From an uncultured Bacilli bacterium (GTDB lineage: Bacteria > Bacillota_I > Bacilli_A > RF39 > UBA660), in the NCBI GenBank assembly GCA_947630515.1, contig CANRHY010000020.1, positions 1 through 11,592 of the forward strand: a DNA stretch of 11,592 bases. Reading direction: 5' to 3'. The first letter of the stretch is position 1. Each line of letters starts with the position of its first letter. The translations under genes were made by a program, and so were the position numbers. The notes below the pieces were generated by a model. That model was not told the origin of the DNA. It worked only from the letters and a program-made list of their open reading frames with translations, and searched no databases. Below are positions 5,896 through 11,592 of this stretch, piece by piece.

Positions 5896-5926
5896 AAATT
5901 TCCCCATATTCTAGGGAAATTTTTTT
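5896..5926 (+). terminator. Intrinsic terminator without an obvious plus-strand gene
   Basis: A perfect 9-bp stem AAATTTCCC (5896-5904) with GGGAAATTT (5914-5922), a 9-base loop and a T run to 5926. It reads forward on the plus strand, directly behind the toxin promoter, and no plus-strand gene precedes it within 880 bases. It may end antisense transcription through the toxin gene. Confidence 0.65.
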
Positions 5927-5930
5927 AATA

Positions 5931-5976
5931 TATACGAAAATTTAATTTTTGTATACCAATTTTTAATTTTTGTATA
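5931..5976. repeat. Tandem palindromic operator-like array
   Basis: The 15-mer TTTAATTTTTGTATA occurs at 5941-5955 and again at 5962-5976, 21 bases apart (two helical turns). With TATAC at 5931-5935 and 5952-5956 this makes two overlapping 25-bp palindromes. The first (centre 5943) has one mismatched pair in 12; the second (centre 5964) has three. They lie between the divergent toxin promoter and the leader/exported-protein promoter. A repeated palindrome at helical spacing suggests cooperative repressor binding. Confidence 0.55.
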
Positions 5977-6004
5977 AAATATCACTAAAAAGAACAAAAT
6001 ATAA

Positions 6005-6033
6005 TTGACAATGATAACAAAAAATAATAAAAT
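6005..6033 (+). promoter_or_regulatory. Promoter for the leader ORF and exported protein
   Basis: TTGACA (6005-6010), 17-base spacer, TAAAAT (6028-6033): perfect -35 and one mismatch in the -10. The predicted start is near 6040, followed by AAGGAG at 6051-6056. Confidence 0.75.
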
Positions 6034-6063
6034 GTAATTGTAAATAATAAAAGGAGAAACAAT

Positions 6064-6120
6064 ATGAAAAAGATAATCTCTTTCAATTTCAGTCATAAAA
6101 AAATTGGGGGGGGTTATTAA
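6064..6120 (+). CDS. Putative 18-residue leader peptide with G8 tract
   Basis: Small ORF encoding MKKIISFNFSHKKIGGGY. It has a near-consensus promoter 24 bases before its RBS, a good AAGGAG 7 bases before the ATG, and an intrinsic terminator 31 bases after its stop. The Gly codons come from eight consecutive G (6106-6113), a very unlikely run in DNA this AT-rich and prone to slippage. One extra G would extend the peptide to about 33 residues; one fewer would end it after about 21. A 7-bp hairpin (GGTTATT 6112-6118, AATAACC 6126-6132) folds over the stop codon. It may be a regulatory leader for the downstream exported protein or a peptide in its own right. Confidence 0.45.
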   Translation: MKKIISFNFSHKKIGGGY

Positions 6121-6151
6121 AAGCAAATAACCTTATCTTTTTCAGTGTATT

Positions 6152-6180
6152 CACATAGGAATATTTTCTATGTGTTTTTT
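6152..6180 (+). terminator. Attenuator-like intrinsic terminator before the exported protein
   Basis: CACATAG (6152-6158), 9-base loop, CTATGTG (6168-6174), then six T. It lies between the leader ORF and the RBS of the next gene, with only 26 bases to the ATG and no room for a further standard promoter, so the downstream gene seems to depend on read-through. Confidence 0.75.
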
Positions 6181-6206
6181 AGTGTGAAAAGAAAAGGAGA
6201 AGGTAA

Positions 6207-8048
6207 ATGAAAAAAAGAAATTTAATAATATTAACAAGTATACTTTTAACTATAATACTAAGTACAAGTTATGCAATATTTGTAGTAAATACTAATGAAT
6301 ATAAAGCAAGTGAATTACTTGTAAGTAATTTAATATATGGAATACAAATAGATAAACAAAATATAACAACAGTAACAACAAATGAAACAAAAGTAGTAAC
6401 TATAAAAATAACTTCACTAAATGGAATAGATAGTAAGTACAGTTTAGAGTATAGAATAACAAGTGGAAACCCTAATGCAAAAGTATATTATTTAAATAGC
6501 ACACCTGCTAATCCAACAGGGGAAGTAAATAAATATGAAAATGGTTCACATACAAAAGAAATAAAAGTAGTAATAGAAACTAATAGTGAAGTAACAGTAG
6601 AATTTAATGTAAGTGGAGGATATTTAGCAAATTCTACTGTAACACCATCAGCGTCATATAAAGCAGTAACAGATAAAGGCTATGAAGTAACAGTAAATAT
6701 AAGTAATGGAACAGTAGATAATAAAACAAAACCAGTAGAAGAAAATAATAACTTAACATTTAAAATAACACCAAGTAATGGTTATAAATTAGATGGGGCT
6801 TCTATAACAGGAGAGGGTTGTCCAACAACATTAACAGATGGGAGTTTAATAATTAATAATGTGAATAAAGATATGACATGTACAGTAGAATTGCAACAAG
6901 CAGGAATATTAGTAGCAGATTTTTATAATAAAATGAAAGAACAATTTCCGGAAACAATAGGCACTCAAAGAAGTAGTTTTAGTAATACAAATACAACAGC
7001 AAGTGCATATTATGAAGATGGAAACTTCATAGAGAGTAATATAACAGGTGCAGATAAATTAATGGACAAAGTATATTATTATAGTGGAGCAGTAACAAAT
7101 AACTGGGTATCATTTGCAAATTATTATTGGAGAATAATAAGAACAAATGAAGATGGAAGTTTAAGGTTACTTTATGCAGGTTCGGCGAGTGCTAAAGGTA
7201 AAACTACTGAAGGATACATCTCAAATTTAAAAAAGTTTAATGAAACATCTAGGAATACAATTTATGTAGGATTTAAATATGGGGGTACGGGATCTCTAAG
7301 TAATAATAGAAAAAATAGTACTAACTCAACAATATTGGGTTATGATAGTGACCAAAAAGATAAAGGAAGTGATGTAACGCTAAATGGTTGGTATAATTCA
7401 AATATAAAGGGTCATTATGACGATAATGCAGGACAAAAAAATTCTACAAATCATGAATATTCAGATTATATAAGTAAAACTGCGGTATATTGTAATGATA
7501 GGGGAACTTCAAGTTATCGATCAAGCGGTTCGATGTACTATGCAGCATATGATAGACTAATAAATAATAAAAGACCAAGCTTCAAATGTGGGGTAAAGTA
7601 TACTGGGGAATTAATAGAAAGTACACAAGCTAAAGAAGATAAATTCAGCGGAATGAATGATAAGGCTAAACTAACAAATCCAGTAGGACTAATTACAGCA
7701 GACGAAATAGTATATGCAGGAGGAAAATTTGGTACTGATTTACCATCACCATATGCATATTATTATACAAACGCTGACGGTAATAGTATAACCGAAACTT
7801 ATTACTGGTGGACGATGAGTCCGAGTGACTTCGACGGCGGCAACGCGGCAGTGTTTTCCGTGTTCGGGTCACCCCAACCGGGCTACTTGGGCCGAGACCA
7901 TGCCTACGTGAGTAGCGCCGTGCGTCCAGTCATCTCCCTAAAATCCTGCGTAACATTGTCCAACGCAAGTGGTGAGGTTACTGGGGATAAAGACGACCCA
8001 TTCGTAGTTCAACCAATAAGTGACGAATGTGCTCAAGCTAATAACTAA
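6207..8048 (+). CDS. Exported protein with C-type-lectin-like, DGR-type variable C-terminus
   Basis: 613-residue secreted or membrane-anchored protein. A signal peptide/anchor lies at 5-27 (basic MKKR, then NLIILTSILLTIILSTSYAIF), like the YAxF end of TasA-type exported proteins. Residues about 35-155 look like a beta-sandwich; about 158-230 form a repeat-like domain (GYEVTVNISNGTV ... MTCTVEL) with Cys205 and Cys225. Residues 286-580 resemble the formylglycine-enzyme/C-type-lectin fold of DUF6273-like surface proteins: NYYWRIIRTNEDGSLRLLYAG (305-325), NPVGLITADEIVYAGG (491-506), YYWWTMSPS (532-540), AVRPVISL (571-578). The C-tail GDKDDPFVV has Cys581 and Cys608 for possible pairing. Its C-terminal coding DNA is sharply GC-rich. 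The likely role is a diversified binding protein at the surface; the ligand is unknown. AAAAGGAG (6192-6199) supports the start. Confidence 0.8.
   Translation: MKKRNLIILTSILLTIILSTSYAIFVVNTNEYKASELLVSNLIYGIQIDKQNITTVTTNETKVVTIKITSLNGIDSKYSLEYRITSGNPNAKVYYLNSTPANPTGEVNKYENGSHTKEIKVVIETNSEVTVEFNVSGGYLANSTVTPSASYKAVTDKGYEVTVNISNGTVDNKTKPVEENNNLTFKITPSNGYKLDGASITGEGCPTTLTDGSLIINNVNKDMTCTVELQQAGILVADFYNKMKEQFPETIGTQRSSFSNTNTTASAYYEDGNFIESNITGADKLMDKVYYYSGAVTNNWVSFANYYWRIIRTNEDGSLRLLYAGSASAKGKTTEGYISNLKKFNETSRNTIYVGFKYGGTGSLSNNRKNSTNSTILGYDSDQKDKGSDVTLNGWYNSNIKGHYDDNAGQKNSTNHEYSDYISKTAVYCNDRGTSSYRSSGSMYYAAYDRLINNKRPSFKCGVKYTGELIESTQAKEDKFSGMNDKAKLTNPVGLITADEIVYAGGKFGTDLPSPYAYYYTNADGNSITETYYWWTMSPSDFDGGNAAVFSVFGSPQPGYLGRDHAYVSSAVRPVISLKSCVTLSNASGEVTGDKDDPFVVQPISDECAQANN
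7806..7946 (+). other. Candidate DGR variable region (VR)
   Basis: Residues 534-580, from WWTMSPS to AVRPVISLKS. I counted 76 G/C in 120 bases at 7821-7940 (63%), whereas the surrounding gene is strongly AT-rich with A-ending codons. This fits a VR copied from a template whose adenines sit only at selected codons. The residues between SPS and AVRP (DFDGGNAAVFSVFGSPQPGYLGRDHAYVSS) fill the site that is hypervariable in DGR lectin-fold targets. The template and reverse transcriptase are not in this window, so the assignment is by pattern only. Confidence 0.6.
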
Positions 8049-8057
8049 GGTGATAAT

Positions 8058-8291
8058 ATGACAGAGAAAATGATAAATAAAAGAGTAGGAAATAATATAA
8101 AAAGATATAGGTTATTATATAATATAGATAAAGGTAATATGACACAAAAAGATTTAGCCAAGCGTATTGGTGTTAGTACTTCACTTATAGGTGGGTTAGA
8201 AAGTAACAATTTAAGCCAGGGTATCAGTATATACAACCTATACAAAATAAGTGAAGTACTAAGAGTTCCTATAAATAAATTTTTTGAATAA
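8058..8291 (+). CDS. XRE-family (Cro/CI-type) transcriptional regulator
   Basis: 77-residue single-domain helix-turn-helix protein. The HTH lies at about 28-62: MTQKDLAKRIGVSTSLIGGLESNN, then ISIYNLYKISEVLRVPINKFF, the canonical five-helix Cro/CI layout. It has no effector or dimerisation extension. It starts 9 bases after the exported-protein stop, with AGGTGA in the gap, so the two are almost certainly co-transcribed. A natural guess is autoregulation of this unit, perhaps through the palindromic array at 5931-5976, but nothing in the sequence proves that pairing. No clear terminator follows. Confidence 0.88.
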   Translation: MTEKMINKRVGNNIKRYRLLYNIDKGNMTQKDLAKRIGVSTSLIGGLESNNLSQGISIYNLYKISEVLRVPINKFFE

Positions 8292-8310
8292 AAAAATAAT
8301 AAAATAGTAA

Positions 8311-8339
8311 TTGAAATATATGAAAATATTATGTATAAT
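8311..8339 (+). promoter_or_regulatory. Strong promoter upstream of the pyrophosphatase leader
   Basis: TTGAAA (8311-8316), 17-base spacer, TATAAT (8334-8339). The predicted start is G8346, more than 200 bases before the next gene, which implies a long leader or a separate RNA. Confidence 0.75.
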
Positions 8340-8345
8340 TAATAT

Positions 8346-8501
8346 GGAAGTTAGATAGACTTCTCAAAAAAAGAACACTAAAATAGTGTAAAATTAAACT
8401 TAAATCTTAATGCATTTATTAATGCATTTCTTTCTCTTAAATTTTTTAAGTTAACATCACCAAAATAAAGATACACACTTGAGTTCTTGTGTTCTTTTTT
8501 T
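8346..8501 (+). ncRNA. Candidate structured leader/small RNA with alternative hairpins
   Basis: About 156 nt from the predicted start to a T7 run. Hairpins: GAAGT/ACTTC (8347-8351, 8359-8363); ACACTA/TAGTGT (8375-8380, 8384-8389); AACTTAAA/TTTAAGTT (8397-8404, 8445-8452) enclosing AATGCATT/AATGCATT (8409-8416, 8421-8428). A long-range 13-bp repeat closes the whole: seven A plus GAACAC (8366-8378) with GTGTTC plus seven T (8489-8501). The ACACTA hairpin and the closing stem compete for the same bases, as in a terminator/antiterminator switch. It could be a riboswitch-like leader of the pyrophosphatase or a free sRNA. I do not recognise the family. Confidence 0.5.
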
Positions 8502-8551
8502 CTTTGTGTTATTATTATATTATTAAAGGGGAAAAATAAGGAAGTGAAATT

Positions 8552-10168
8552 ATGGAAAAATTATATGTTTTTGGACACATGAATCCAGATTCAGATTCAG
8601 TATGTGCTGCGATAACTTTAGCAAATTTAAAAAGACATTTGGGTATAAATGCAGAAGAAAGAGTATTAGGAGACATAAATAAAGAAACAGAATTTATACT
8701 TAACTATTTTAAAGTAAAACCTCCTAAATACTTAAATGACGTAAAATTAAAAATAAAAGACATAAACTATAGAAAAGGTTTATACATGGGTGTTCATGAT
8801 TCAGTACAAGAAGTATATAACTACATGCTAAAAGAATCTACTACAGGTGTTCCGATAGTAGATGAAGATAAAAAATTAGTAAACTTAATAACAGCAAAAG
8901 ACATACTAAACAAATTACTAAAACTTGAAGATAACACATTAGATACAAGCTATGAAAACATACTAAACACATTAAACGGAAAAACTATAGTAAAAGCTAC
9001 AAAAGAAATAAAAGGGACTTTAAAAGCAGTCGCATTTGCCCATTCTACATTTGAAAATAAAGTTGTACTTGACGAAAATTCATGCTTAATTGTAGGAGAC
9101 AGACACTACATAATAGATTTAGCTATAAGAAATAAAGTAAAACTTATAATAGTAGTAGGTAACTCTAAAGTAAAAAAAGAACACATAGACTTAGCTAGAA
9201 AAAATAAAGTAAACATAATAAGTACACCTTTAAACACATTTGAAACTTCAAGAATAATAATGTATAGTAATTATATAAGCAAAATACTTAATGAAAAAGA
9301 GCCATACATAATACACGAAAATGATTATTACACAGATTTTGAAGAATGGAGTAGAAACATAAAAATAGATAACTATCCAGTCTTAGATAAAAATGGTATA
9401 TGTAAAGGTTTACTTAGAAAATCAGAAATAAATAAACTTAAGAAAAAACAAGTAGTATTAGTAGACCATAACGAATCAGAACAAAGTGCCCATGGTTTAG
9501 AAGAAGCAAAAATAACAGAAATAGTTGACCACCACAAAATTGGAAAAATAAGCACATCTAGTCCAATTAATTTTAGGAACATGATAGTAGGAAGCACTAA
9601 CACTATAATATACTTCATATATAAAGAAAATGGTGTAAAAATAACTAAACAAATCGCTGGACTAATGCTTTCAGGAATAATATCAGATACATTAATGTTT
9701 AAAAGCCCAACTACAACAGAAATTGACAAGAAAGTTGTAAATGAGCTTAACAAAATATGTAAACTAAATTTAGAAAAATACTCTAAAGAAATGTTTAGAA
9801 AAGGCACAGTATTAGAAGGAACTATTAAAGAAATTATAGGTAGAGACCTAAAAACATTTACATCTGGCGACACTTCGTTTACAGTAAGTCAAGTATTCAC
9901 AATGGATTATGAAGAAATACTTAATAAAAAAGAAGAATACTTAAACGAAATAGAAGAGAAGAAACAAGATTTAAAAACAGACCACTTTATATTCTTAATA
10001 ACAGACATAATTCAGAGTGGTAGTTACATACTAACAGATAAAGATACAATAACCTTAGCAAGAATTGCTTTAAATAACAGCAAACTTACAAATGGAACAT
10101 TCCTAAAAAATGTAGTTAGTAGAAAAAAACAAATAGTGCCTTTATTTATAGATATCTTAGAAAAATAA
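8552..10168 (+). CDS. ppaC: CBS/DRTGG-domain manganese-dependent inorganic pyrophosphatase (family II)
   Basis: 538-residue family II pyrophosphatase that hydrolyses pyrophosphate to phosphate in the cytoplasm, pulling biosynthetic reactions forward. The DHH catalytic domain is split by a regulatory insert: N-terminal GHMNPDSD (8-15), CBS repeat 1 (about 75-120), a DRTGG-like domain (about 130-245), CBS repeat 2 (about 250-295), then VDHNE (304-308), DHH (326-328) and SDT (378-380). The DHHA2 domain follows, with substrate-binding SRKKQ (523-527). Length is typical of regulated CBS-PPases, which known members control by adenine nucleotides and diadenosine polyphosphates. The Lys or Arg often seen in GHxNPD is Met here. 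AAGGA at 8538-8542 supports the start. The long structured leader upstream may regulate it. Confidence 0.93.
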   Translation: MEKLYVFGHMNPDSDSVCAAITLANLKRHLGINAEERVLGDINKETEFILNYFKVKPPKYLNDVKLKIKDINYRKGLYMGVHDSVQEVYNYMLKESTTGVPIVDEDKKLVNLITAKDILNKLLKLEDNTLDTSYENILNTLNGKTIVKATKEIKGTLKAVAFAHSTFENKVVLDENSCLIVGDRHYIIDLAIRNKVKLIIVVGNSKVKKEHIDLARKNKVNIISTPLNTFETSRIIMYSNYISKILNEKEPYIIHENDYYTDFEEWSRNIKIDNYPVLDKNGICKGLLRKSEINKLKKKQVVLVDHNESEQSAHGLEEAKITEIVDHHKIGKISTSSPINFRNMIVGSTNTIIYFIYKENGVKITKQIAGLMLSGIISDTLMFKSPTTTEIDKKVVNELNKICKLNLEKYSKEMFRKGTVLEGTIKEIIGRDLKTFTSGDTSFTVSQVFTMDYEEILNKKEEYLNEIEEKKQDLKTDHFIFLITDIIQSGSYILTDKDTITLARIALNNSKLTNGTFLKNVVSRKKQIVPLFIDILEK

Positions 10169-10180
10169 GATATCTTTTTT
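10151..10180 (+). terminator. Intrinsic terminator overlapping the pyrophosphatase stop
   Basis: GATATCTTA (10151-10159), loop GAAAAA, TAAGATATC (10166-10174), then six T. The stop codon is part of the 3' arm. Confidence 0.9.
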
Positions 10181-10208
10181 CTTTACCTTTATAAAATTAA
10201 GTTTATAC

Positions 10209-10237
10209 TTTAAAAATAAAAAAGAATTTGTTATAAT
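10209..10237 (+). promoter_or_regulatory. Putative ftsA promoter
   Basis: TATAAT at 10232-10237 with TTTAAA 17 bases upstream: perfect -10, weak -35. It follows the terminator, so ftsA-ftsZ form a separate unit. Confidence 0.55.
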
Positions 10238-10260
10238 TAGTTTATAAATAGGAGGCACTA

Positions 10261-11499
10261 ATGAAACAAATAATAACCAGTTTAGATGTTGGCTCAAATA
10301 GTATAAAAGTATTAGTAGGTGAAATCTATAGAAACAAATTATTTGTTTTGGCCTGTTCAGAAGTAAAATCTAGAGGAATAAAAAAAGGATTAGTAACAGA
10401 TAAAGACTTACTTACAGAAAGTATAAAAGAAGCAGTAAAAAGAACAGAAGACGTAATAGGAATAAAAATAGATAAATTAGTTTTAATCGTACCATCATAC
10501 TATGCAGACTTTATTGAAGGTGAAGGCTACACAACCCTTACAAATGAAGAAAAAATTATAAAAGGAGTAGATATAACAAGAGCACTTCAAGCAAGTGTAT
10601 ATAATAGGGTTAAACCTAATTTAGAATTAGTAAGTGTAACTCCAACAGAATTTATAATAGATGAGCGTGAAATAGTATCAGACCCTAAAGAAATGAAAGC
10701 CCATAAACTAACAGTAAACACTGTACTTGGAACAATTCCAAAGAAAAACATATATGTACTTATGAATATATTAGAGTCTCTTGGAATAAAAGTAGTAGAT
10801 TTATCATTTGGAGGATATGCTGATTATTATGAATTTAGACGTAATGATTACAAAAATAGTTTAGGTGCAGTAATAAACATAGGTTCAGACAAAACTGAAG
10901 TAAGCATAATAAATAAAGATATATTAGTAAGTAGTGAAACTTTAGAAATAGGTGGGAAAAACATAGATAGAGACATAAGTTATATTTATGACTTATCACT
11001 AGAAGATAGTAAGAAACTAAAAGAACACTTTGCTTTAGCCCATAAAAACAGTGCTAGCATAAATGAAATAATTGAATGCTTGACAAAAAATAACGAACAT
11101 ATTAAAATAAATCAATATGAGGTAAGTGAAATAGTTTACTCAAGATTAAGAGAAATACTAGATTTATCAAAAAAACAAATAAACCTCTTAACAAAAAAGG
11201 AATTAAGTTATATAATAGTAACTGGAGGTACTACTGAAGTAGAAGATTTTGACAAAGTATTTAAAGAAATATTTGGAAAAAATATGCAAGTAACAAGAGT
11301 TAAAGATTTAGGAGTTAGAAATAATAGATACAGTAGTGCATTGGGCGTAATTAAATTATATTACGAAAAATTAAAATTTAGAGATAAATTAGCATCTACT
11401 ATAGATGAAGAAGCAGAAGAAAATATGTTTACAAGCAAAAAGAAAATAGATAAAAATAATTTACTAGGGAAAGTATTTAGTTACTTTTTCGATAATTAA
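10261..11499 (+). CDS. ftsA: Cell division protein FtsA
   Basis: 412-residue actin-like ATPase that tethers FtsZ filaments to the membrane and recruits the divisome. Seen: phosphate-1 loop LDVGSNSIKVLVGE (8-21), the FtsA-specific 1C domain (about 80-165), phosphate-2 GAVINIGSDKTEVS (202-215) and the adenosine-binding segment YIIVTGGTTEVEDF (317-330). A Lys-rich linker leads to a C-terminal amphipathic helix NNLLGKVFSYFFDN (399-412), the membrane-targeting sequence. Phosphate-1 reads DVGSNSI where DIGTTKI is common, within family range. TAGGAGG sits 5 bases before the ATG. ftsZ follows after 11 bases, the standard ftsA-ftsZ order. Confidence 0.96.
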   Translation: MKQIITSLDVGSNSIKVLVGEIYRNKLFVLACSEVKSRGIKKGLVTDKDLLTESIKEAVKRTEDVIGIKIDKLVLIVPSYYADFIEGEGYTTLTNEEKIIKGVDITRALQASVYNRVKPNLELVSVTPTEFIIDEREIVSDPKEMKAHKLTVNTVLGTIPKKNIYVLMNILESLGIKVVDLSFGGYADYYEFRRNDYKNSLGAVINIGSDKTEVSIINKDILVSSETLEIGGKNIDRDISYIYDLSLEDSKKLKEHFALAHKNSASINEIIECLTKNNEHIKINQYEVSEIVYSRLREILDLSKKQINLLTKKELSYIIVTGGTTEVEDFDKVFKEIFGKNMQVTRVKDLGVRNNRYSSALGVIKLYYEKLKFRDKLASTIDEEAEENMFTSKKKIDKNNLLGKVFSYFFDN

Positions 11500-11510
11500 G
11501 GAGTGATAAT

Positions 11511-11592
11511 ATGCAAGAAACCCCATTAGAAATGTTACAAATAGCAAAAATTAAAGTTATAGGTGTAGGTGGAGGCGGTTGTAACGCTGTTA
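11511..11592 (+). CDS. ftsZ: Cell division protein FtsZ, N-terminus (3' partial)
   Basis: First 27 codons of the tubulin-like GTPase that forms the Z-ring. It reads MQETPLEMLQIAKIKVIGVGGGGCNAV, where IKVIGVGGGGCNAV is the nucleotide-binding start of FtsZ. AAGGAG (11498-11503) overlaps the ftsA stop and lies 7 bases before the ATG. The gene continues beyond the window. Confidence 0.95.
   Translation, partial: MQETPLEMLQIAKIKVIGVGGGGCNAV

Larger units (their letters stand above)
5645..5926 (+). ncRNA. Possible antisense RNA across the toxin start
   Basis: On the plus strand TTGACT (5645-5650), a 17-base spacer and TCTAAT (5668-5673) form a fair promoter inside the toxin gene. The next plus-strand terminator is at 5896-5926. 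A transcript from about 5680 would be near 250 nt and would cover the toxin N-terminal codons, start codon and RBS. This explains an otherwise orphan terminator, but AT-rich coding DNA yields chance promoters. Confidence 0.3.

Noticed and set aside
5832..6105. Similar sequences near the toxin start (ATTGAAAGGAG) and within the minus strand of the leader ORF (ATTGAAAGAGAT)
   Set aside because: The match is about 10 bases in purine-rich DNA and one copy is simply the toxin RBS. There is no sign of a true duplicated start region.
5911..6126. Minus-strand 71-codon hydrophobic ORF starting at a TTG
   Set aside because: Start is TTG with a poor RBS. The hydrophobicity is what AT-rich DNA gives in this frame, and the region is better explained by the palindromic array, a plus-strand promoter and the leader ORF.
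8346..8501. Fluoride riboswitch upstream of the pyrophosphatase
   Set aside because: Fluoride and pyrophosphatase are linked in biology, but the GGNGAUG and CUGAUG signatures of that aptamer are missing and the hairpin layout differs.
9373..9873. Minus-strand 166-codon ORF inside the pyrophosphatase gene
   Set aside because: Pure antisense shadow of conserved DHH/DHHA2 coding sequence, with no RBS or promoter of its own. The same applies to minus-strand ORFs at 348-746, 2618-2902, 3400-3702 and 4624-4950.
1..11592. CRISPR array, tRNA or rRNA genes, insertion sequence, integrase or attachment sites
   Set aside because: No regularly spaced repeats, cloverleaf, transposase or recombinase motif or flanking direct repeats were seen, so the accessory stretch cannot be called a defined mobile element.

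Overview
The window is very AT-rich, with A/T-ending codons, strong AGGAGG-type ribosome binding sites and tightly packed genes. Together with the ftsY-ylxM-ffh order, a CotD-type spore coat protein, a CBS-containing family II pyrophosphatase and ftsA-ftsZ, this points to a low-GC Firmicute, probably an uncultured gut Bacilli or Mollicutes-related lineage. TGA is used as a stop (the Nudix gene ends with TGA overlapping the ylxM ATG) and tryptophan is TGG, so the standard bacterial code fits. The taxon is an inference; there is no rRNA in the window.

Layout. (1) 1-3254, protein-targeting block: the 3' end of ftsY, a Nudix hydrolase and ylxM are translationally coupled. They end at a bidirectional terminator shared with an unrecognised convergent gene on the minus strand, and then comes ffh. 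(2) 3313-3655: a small Cys/His-rich CotD-like coat protein with its own terminator and a possible mother-cell sigma (SigE/SigK-like) promoter. (3) 3838-8291, accessory-looking stretch: a minimal RNA ligase, an unknown protein, a candidate small RNA on the minus strand with a perfect consensus promoter and a terminator, an orphan PemK/MazF-like toxin on the minus strand, a dense regulatory region, a 613-residue exported protein and a small XRE regulator. (4) 8292-11592, housekeeping: a candidate structured leader or small RNA with its own promoter, a CBS/DRTGG manganese-dependent pyrophosphatase, ftsA and the start of ftsZ.

The most interesting object is the exported protein at 6207-8048. Its C-terminus (about 7806-7946) is a C-type-lectin/formylglycine-enzyme-like module ending in AVRPVISL. 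The DNA for it jumps to about 63% GC (76 of 120 bases, counted by hand at 7821-7940) in an otherwise very AT-rich genome. This is what the variable region of a diversity-generating retroelement (DGR) target looks like. No reverse transcriptase or template repeat lies in the window, so the diversifier would have to act from elsewhere in the genome. The gene is preceded by a tandem palindromic operator-like array, a near-consensus promoter, an 18-codon leader ORF containing a G8 tract, and an intrinsic terminator just before its own RBS. That is an attenuator- or phase-variation-like arrangement. An XRE regulator follows in the same transcription unit.

Working model (inference): a surface-exposed, hypervariable binding protein under layered control sits next to an RNA-centred neighbourhood (RNA ligase, small RNA, MazF-like RNase toxin with a possible antisense RNA), inserted between conserved protein-targeting and cell-division genes.
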